From Hetaerina americana (taxonomy: Eukaryota > Arthropoda > Insecta > Odonata > Calopterygidae), in contig JAKTNV010000010.1 of the NCBI GenBank assembly GCA_022747635.1, forward strand, positions 42,990,527 through 43,054,526: 64,000 nt of DNA, in the 5' to 3' direction. Positions 28,501 to 37,400 of the stretch are shown in pieces; the stretch's first letter is position 1, and every line of letters starts with the position of its first letter. The notes beneath the pieces are model-generated. The model searched no databases. It was given only the letters and a program-made list of their open reading frames with translations, and was not told where the DNA came from. A program made the position numbers and the translations under genes.

Positions 28501-31421
28501 TTTCAATTTCCTAAAATTCATTAAAACTATCCTGTTATTTTTCCTGCATTTAAATTTTCCTCCCCTTAAGTCTGTAATTATATCTACTCCAAGTCTCCAG
28601 CTATTCCAATGGTAGTTCAGTTTGAATTAATTTTTCTCCAATGACTGTTTTTGCTCCACCTCTAATTTATTTTTCATTTCAGCATGTAATAGCAAGATTG
28701 AAAAATATTTTGTCCTATCCTGAATTGTATTACAAAGTCATCTGGCAATTTTCTTTAACTTGAGCATGATGTGTCCACTGATGAGATGGGGAAATTCTCT
28801 GTTAAATGATTATTATTTATTATATTATAATTAATTGTAAATATTGATTTCTTTCCCCTGTATCTATTTTATTGCATATTATTTTGATGATTAGTTGACT
28901 ATTCTGCATAATATAATTTATTGTAAACCTACATTCTAAAAATTTGATTTTCCTAAATGGTTAAAGTTGTTAATTTTATTTTCAACCTTCCTTTTTTCTA
29001 TTAGCTACCCACCCTTCAGATCATTCGATTGAAGAAGGCCCCATGCATGTCATTTGGGCCCTTGGTCAGGAGCAAGGGCAGGGGCGTTCATATATCCATT
29101 CACCACCTTCTGGTCTTGAGACACTCGATAAAGCCTCAGTGCCAGATTTCTACCGCCCAGATGAACTGAAATACCATGGGCATGGGACACAGCGAGGAAA
29201 GACTGTGATAAACTTCTATGGTGAGTGTGTAATTGTTCATAGATACCTTCTGAAGTTTCTCAGGGATGTTTTTATTTAAATCAATGGCAATAAACTAAAT
29301 TACCCATTAATTACTAACTCTATAGATTATGCATATGGATAAAAATTTCAATATGTGTACGTAAATAGTATATCACCGTAAATACAGAGGTTGAAGTGGA
29401 AGCTAAGATTTTTAATTGGAACTGGATTTGCTGCTACATCATTGTGGTTAATTATTATGTGGGCCATGGTTTTACAGGAGAATAATGTTTCATTATACTT
29501 AATGTAGTTTTTCACCAGCTATCTTTCATGCCGGCTCTTATACAGCCTACTTGTTACTATTAAATTAGAGACACATTTCCTTGATTTGAAATTACTAAGA
29601 ATTTGCATTATGGAGAGAATTTTTGGTTTTCAGTGTCCATTATTACTTTAAATTTTTCTTGAATGGAACCAGCTTGGTCTCCAAGTATTCATTCTTTTGG
29701 TGCCTCTTACACTGTCTGTTTACTTGTCCTAATGCTAAATCTGAGAAATAGCATTACTTTATGATAATCCTTAAAATTGGTTGTAAAATTAGTAATTAAT
29801 ATCTTGCATAATATATTTATTAAGTCTCTCAAGGGATTTGGTATGGCACACAAACACGGAAGTATATGTGTGGAATGGTTGGGGTAGAGGAGAGGCTAAA
29901 GGGGAGCAGAGATAGGGAAGGAGTGAGAGGGAGGAGGTGGAATTGACACATAATCGGTGAAGAAAACAACTTGCTCACCACACCTATTGCAACATCGGAG
30001 AACCAGGTTTCAACTTACAAAGTTGTAATCAAGATCCTGCAAGTCGAAACAAAGGCCACGCACAGCAGAACTCATGCGGAAGAACAAAGTATTCACCTTT
30101 CCGATTTGAATCGCTTCCACAAAGTGACAATTCAGACCATTCTCATTTGTGAACGACATTAAGACCCGGATGCTGTTGGGCCATACTGAGCCAAATGAAT
30201 GCCATTTCAAGGGTTTTTAATTCTATAGGATTATCGGATGGGGGAAAGGGTTCTAGAACGGAAACATTGTAGCCCTGGTTGAAGGGGGTTTTATGATGGA
30301 AAGCATGTTTAGGGATGGGGAGACCCGTGGACGGGGAGGAGTGATTGCACGAGGCACACTGGTTGGTAATCCTAAGGTTCAGGGGTGTGGAACATTGGCC
30401 TATGTAAAAGGCTGGGCAGAGTTTACAGGTCAGAAGATATCCAACATTCTTGGATGTGCAGCAGAAGTGGGGGAAGGGCGGGAGAGAGTTAAAAGGTGGG
30501 ATGGAGTGGGGTGGAGTGGTGAAAATAGGGCAGGTTTTATATCTTCCTTGATGACATGAAGTGGGTATGGCTCTGGGGGTGTGAGGGGATTTTGAGAGCG
30601 GCTTGGTGGATTTGAGGAGATCTGCTAGGTTGGCGGGCCATTTGAAGGTGACAGAGGGGCATTTGGGAAGATGGTTGGAGGCAGTGTTGTGATTTTTGAG
30701 GATGGGGTGGGGTACAGGTCTTTGAGGACGAATTTGAGGGACTAAATGCCAGGGAAGTAGGTAGTACAGACTTGAGAGTGGGTGGGAGTCTGTGGTTGAG
30801 GCAGGCTTGGGGGTGTAGGAATGTTTGAGTATTTTTTTATGGAAGAGAGAATCTGGGTATCCTCGTTGGAGGATGGAGGGGTGAAGTTTATTGAGGTATT
30901 TGTTCAGGGATTTGGGATGGTTGCAAATATGGTGACCGCAGATAGAGAGGGAGTAAGGAAGGGAGCGCTTGGTATGGGAGGGGTGGCAACTGCTGTAATG
31001 AAGATATTGTTGTTTATTCCTCGGTTTAGTGTGGACAGAGGTCAGGAATTTTTTATTGCTGAGGGGAACATTGACATCGAGGAAGGTGATCTGAGAGGAT
31101 AAAATGGTCGAGGTGAAGGGCAGAGATGAGGAATCATTGAGTTGGGAGATGAAGGAATTGAGGGAATCTATACTATGTGGCCAGAGTAGAAAAATGTCAT
31201 CAATGTATCAATAGCTCAAGTGGTTCAAGCATTGGTCTTGCAAGTCAAAAGATCCATGGTTCAAGTCCTGATGAAGGAAAAATTTTTGCACTTGTGATCT
31301 GCATGATTCCACCTTCCCCACATCTCCTGTCTTTTATATTTGTTCCTCTCCCTTTTCCTTATATCTATTTCCATGTGAATAAATAAATATATATATATAT
31401 ATATTATATATTTATATTATA

Positions 31422-31490
<69 letters not shown>

Positions 31491-34400
31491 TTATTTATTT
31501 GTAATTTAGGATAGGGAATAAAGGGAGACAGCTTTGCCTTTTCTGAATTTGGGGCTGCCATCTTTCAGCATCACATGTTCACATAGAGATCCTTACATTG
31601 TGTTAGTCTGTTAGTGACTGGAACACCCTCTCTACAGTTTAGGAGTCAAGAATGCTATTTTGGCATTTGATCCTTGCCTACCTTTCACCCTTATAGCTTC
31701 CGAGGTGTTAAACTGCTCATGAAAATGTTCATCCATAAATAAAAATCAATCGTCTTGTAGGAAAATACATTTTAAATTCTTCCACTCTTATTGATAACTC
31801 CTTTCAATCTCATAATTTTTTAATTCGTAAACTGCAGAAGTGGACCGAACAGGAGGAGGAGGAGGTTTGGAGGGATCTCATGAAGTTTCTGATGCTGGAG
31901 AAGGATGTGGAGGGTCATGGAAGGCTCCAGCCAATTGTGACACATCCAAGCATGGTGACTGCGAGTATTTTATCAAGTGGGAGCCGTGGGGCAAAGGTGG
32001 AGACTTGATCAAATTCACAATCCAGACAACTCACACCGATACATGGACTGGAGTGGCATTTTCAAAGAACACAAGGATGGTATGATATGAATTTATCAAT
32101 CCTGGATTTGGTTGCCTGATTGCTTCCCCCACCACTGAGATTACTTCACGTTTATCTCATCTTGTTCTTAAAATAATACAAATCATTGTGGAATATTTAT
32201 AGCATGATATGAAAACCCTTTAGTAAAATTCTCCTCCTTTTCTGTCCCTGTTAATTTAGTCCCAAACAGATGCTATTATTGGTTGGGTGGATACTGCCAC
32301 AGGACTGCCATTTATCATGGACACTTGGATTACTGGTTATCAACCTCCTCGTCTGGATAAGAACCAGAATATTGATAAAATAGCTGGAAAGATTGAGGAT
32401 GGCACTACAACATTGACATTCATAAGGAAGAGGCACACAGGAGACCATGATGTAAGCTACATAAATATATGCCTTATATGTGAAGCATTGCTGCTATCCA
32501 AAGCTCATCAATGTCATTTTCCTTTATGATATTCCTATATTAACAATTCTCTTATTTTTTTACATTAGGACTTATCATTTAGCGATGATTGTCTGTACTT
32601 CATGTTCCCTGTGAGAGGTGGAATGAAGCATGATGTCAGTAAAAGACTATTTATCCACAATAGCAATCCAGTATTGTCTCCAAAGAAGATATGTATTAAT
32701 GCCTGTCCTCATGGTAAGATTTAAATTAATATTGGTTATTTTTAATACAATTCCTTATTCTTATGCATGTATTTGTATTCTATGGGATGTAAAAGCCTTT
32801 CAATAAACTTGTGATCTCACCTTTGTGCTGGTAGAAGGCTAGCTTATCTTTTTCGGATATGCATATTGTAGACGTATGATTGTGATCAGGGAAATTCAGT
32901 ACTATGTGGGTGTGTTTATTGCTTCAATAAATGGAGGGCCATTGGCCTCTTCTCTCAGAAATATCTTTGCTCTGGCCTTACGACCAAAAAGTATACCAAC
33001 AAAGTCCTTGCATGAAAATTCTATGGAGTTAGTACTACGAGGATAGTTTGAAAGGTTCTTGGAATAACAATCAGATGTCAGCGCTAGTGCAACGAGTTTC
33101 CCGCTTAGTAATAGGTAATCTTTTATGAGTGACCATGTAATGTGCCAGTGCTCAGGGAAGATCTCTGTGCTGCAGATGCCTCTCTGTGGTTGTTCCCATG
33201 TAATAATTAGCAAAGATGGAAAAAATTGAGATTCGAGCAGAGGTTAAATTATTCTTATGAAAGCAAAAGAATTTCATGCTGCCCTTTGGAACACTCTGCT
33301 CATTCATATTCAACTAATGCCAAGTGGACAAACAAGATTAAGTTTGGTTCAGACAGCTAAGATGATGATGATCCGAAAACTGGTTGGCCAAAATGTACCA
33401 CTACCCCAGAAATTATTGCAGAAGTGCATGAAATTGTCATGGAGGATCGCCGATTGAAAGTGCAAGAAATTGCTGAAGCTGTAGGGATGTCATTCAAATG
33501 GGCATACCTCATTTTAACAGTGGATTTGGATATGAGAAAATTATCTGATAGATGGACTTTTGATGCAGGATCACATCTGCATCAGAATGGAAATTTTACA
33601 AATAATGTTTGAACCATTTTGAGAGCGATGAAAAGATTTTCTGTGCTGGTTTTTGACGGTAGATGAAACTTGGGTTCACTGCTATACTCCAAGACAACGC
33701 AGCAGTCAAAGCAGTGGAAACATGTTGGGTCAGCACCATCAAAGAAAGCAAAGGCAATACGGTCAGTCAGAGAGGTGATGGCTTCATTTTTCTGGGATGC
33801 AAAAGGGATTGTGCTGATAGATTACAGATATTACTGTATCTTCCCACTGGTCATACAATTAAAGGATAATACTTTGCTAACCTCCTGGACCAACTACAGC
33901 AAAATATACATGAATAAAGGCGAGGCTTTGCAAGGAAGATAGTCATCGTTCATCAAGACAATGCATGCCCACTCACAAGTTTAATTGCCATGGCAAAAAT
34001 AGGAAGATATGAATTGTTGCCACACCCCCTTATTTGGCTCCATCAGATTTCCATCTCTTCCCCAAGCTCAAAATTTTCCTCAGTGGATTGAGATTCTCTT
34101 CAAACCAAGACCTAACAGCCAAAGGAGAAAGGTATTTTGCAGACCTGAAGGAGTCCAAATTTTGAGATGGGATGAAGGTATCAAGAACTTCCCTGGACCA
34201 AGTGCATTAGTGTACAGGGAGGCTATATTGAAAAATAAAAAAATTTTGCCGAGGTAAGTGATTTATTTCTATTCCATTCCGAGAACTTTTCAAATTACCC
34301 TCGTAATTAGCGTAATTCTTTCCTGACTTTCTCGGCTCTTTTTACCAGTTAACATACAGTAGGGTGACCAACAATGGTAAAAGTGAGAAGATAGTTTAAT

Positions 34401-37400
34401 CCTGAATATATTTGCTAATTAATGTTCTAGATTGAGTTTTTGATTCTCTCACTATTTCACTGAAATTTTCTAATAGCAGACGATGTTTGCACTTCAAATT
34501 TCTATTTACCTATACTATTATGCAATCATAGTCCAGTGGGTAGAGCGTTGGACTGCTGACCGGAGGGTCCCGGGTTCAGTTCCCGGGCAAGGCACTCTGG
34601 GCACCTTCAGCTCCACCCAAGCTAAAGTGATTTTTTGGGTACCAGGTCTTCCTGGGAAACCATAACTGGCACAGGGAAAGGAACTGGCCCCCCTACCCTG
34701 ATGTGTGAATTTTCACACGCCGTATAGGGCTTAGTACTGGGTGATCTCTACCATCACCTACTAAACCGACCTGCGGGTTGATTACTGTGTTTATGGTTTG
34801 TGGTTTATTATACAATCAATCAGCAGTTGTAAGTTGAATCTGCAGAGAAAGAATGTAATATCTGGGTACATTCTGGAAGTTATTGGACAATTTCAGTATG
34901 TTCTTTTACTCATTAAAGAGGAAATGAAGTTATTTTTATGAGTGCAACATGTATATATGTTCATTTTTTACACTTACCCCACAATCCCTTGTGAAAATAC
35001 AATTTTTGTAAAGAAGTGTGACTGATCATCTTGTTAAGATAGGATATTTTTATAATGAAATACATATTCACCATTTGGTTTTCCTTTTCAGCTATTAAAG
35101 ATCCAGTTGAAGAAAAGAAACGCGAAAAAGAAGGGCTGTTGTCATATAATGTGCAAATGAAACTTATTGGTCTTGGGGTAGGCTATAAGGCACCAAAGCC
35201 ATCTACTCCAGATTTTGATTTACTCGCTGATTCTGTAAGCAATGGAATGAAAGGTGCTCTTTCATCATTTCCTGGGTTTCATTCAGTAGAAGTGGAGCAT
35301 TTTAAACAGTGAGTGCACATTTGAAATACTTCCAAAAACAGAATGCAGGTCTGATTGAAAGTCATCCATAATTTTTTAAAGAATTAAAATGACATTTATT
35401 ACTTATACTTAACCTATTACCATCGATAGCCAGATTAAAAATAAAATATGAGGCCAAAATCACAGTATTAAATTTTAAATTTGTGGATATGCATTTTCTC
35501 CAATTTTTATTCATTTTCCAGTTTTTATATTCTTGATATATTGCAAGGAAAGTATATTTTAATGAAAAGATTATATACACTTTTAGATGTTGGCTTGAAT
35601 TGAGGTTCCTGAATTACTTTTTGACTGCTTGCCCAATTATGTCAAGGTGTGTCTGTGTATATGTTGGGTTTAACTTGATCTCTTCTTATGAGGAGCTTGA
35701 ACTGGTATATTTAAAATTTTCACATAGAGTGCATGAACTATTTAGATTTTACTAAGATCTACTCACCAGAAGTGACCAATTCAGAATTTTTTTTACTAGT
35801 GACAGAGATGTCATTCACTAAAAAAAAATTTTTTTTAAAGTGGGAGATCTGAGGATTATTTTTTCCAGAGTTTGACAGTAACACTGTACCAAAAATTTTT
35901 GAAAAAGATACAGAGATCCGAAAACTACTATTATCAAATTATGAATTTCAATGAAGCACCTTTGTATTTTTCTCAATAAAGCATGACATTATTAGCTATT
36001 ACCATTGATCTTGCACCGTCATATGGATTGCGTTTTCTATTTTGATCACCATATGCTGTATCAAGTATGAAAAATTTCGAAAAGGTTGGTCTTATGTGGA
36101 TTTTGAGTGTTTTGTCGGCCTTATGTGGTCACCATAGAAACCCCATTGATGGCACCTGCTCATTCTCTTTTTATGGCGATTGCCAAATCTCATCTGACCC
36201 AGAAGAAAAGGGATTTCTAAAACACAATTTATGTAAGGATGAAATGTAACTAGAGGTAATTTTGAAACCATTCTCCACCTTGCAGAGTGACAGTGAAAAT
36301 TTTTTTTAAAGGTATGAGTAATGCAATTAGCTCCCATGAATTATTAAATTCTGTCCTTATCTTTTTCTCATAGAAAGGGAAACCATTTTGAGAGAGTTAT
36401 GTATTGGCCACATTAGAGTTTTTCATTAGTAACAATAAAATTGGTTGGTGCATCTATTTAAACTGATTCTACACACGTCAGTGCTTTCTCTTAACAAACG
36501 GAGCCCAATCAATCATTTCCATTTTGATAATTACCAGTGAAAAAAATTTCTTTTGCATACAATATAGTTGAGCTACATTTAGCTACGAGTCATAAATTAA
36601 TTTCTTGGCATATTATAAGAAATATGAAGCATATATTTTTGTATGAATTAATTTTGAGAATATATGTTATGTCCATGTTATAAGGCAGAGTTAATAAATT
36701 TAAGAAATTTGTACATAGAGTTTACTGGTACAATTCGACAATGCACAAGAATATTAACACCATGCTACAATCAAAATGCTAATAAATTAATTGAAAACAA
36801 AATTCATGGTTCCACTTACAAAAATTAAGAAGCTCTCAAAATGTCTGGCAGTATTTGAAATGAAATAATTTCTCGTAGTAATTGAGATTTATATTACTGG
36901 TAAGTCTAAATTTTTGAAGCAACTCAAAGCAAGCAAAGTAAGTAAAAATTACCGTGGAATGCTTTTATGGCTGTATTAATACTTTTATTCGAACACTGCT
37001 CTTTGCAATACACCCCTCTACCCACAGGTATATGACCTGTGTGTGAATTCTATGGCGTTTGAAAGAAGGTCATGGCAGTTTCATTGATTTAATCATAAGT
37101 AATAGGTAGCATTCAAATATAAAGGTGATAGTTTTCAGGCATACTATGTTCAATTTAGTCTGAGATCTCTTTAATGATATACATTATGTATGCATATAAC
37201 TGGATTAATAAGTGAAGTAACAAGTCACAGATGTGCTATTCATGGCTTTTGAATCTAATTTTATGATCTGTTCTCACCTTTACTAAGGAACTAATGAAAC
37301 CATTTTAAACACTGTTTCTTTGAAAATTATTTTAATCACTTTTCTCTCTCCTTTATTAACAGGGAGTCAGATAATGTGATTGCTGATATGGAAGTTTATC

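Noticed and set aside
34529..34600. Possible functional tRNA gene
   Set aside because: The A and B boxes are present, but the acceptor stem is not formed and the sequence continues into a repeated body, so it is a SINE.
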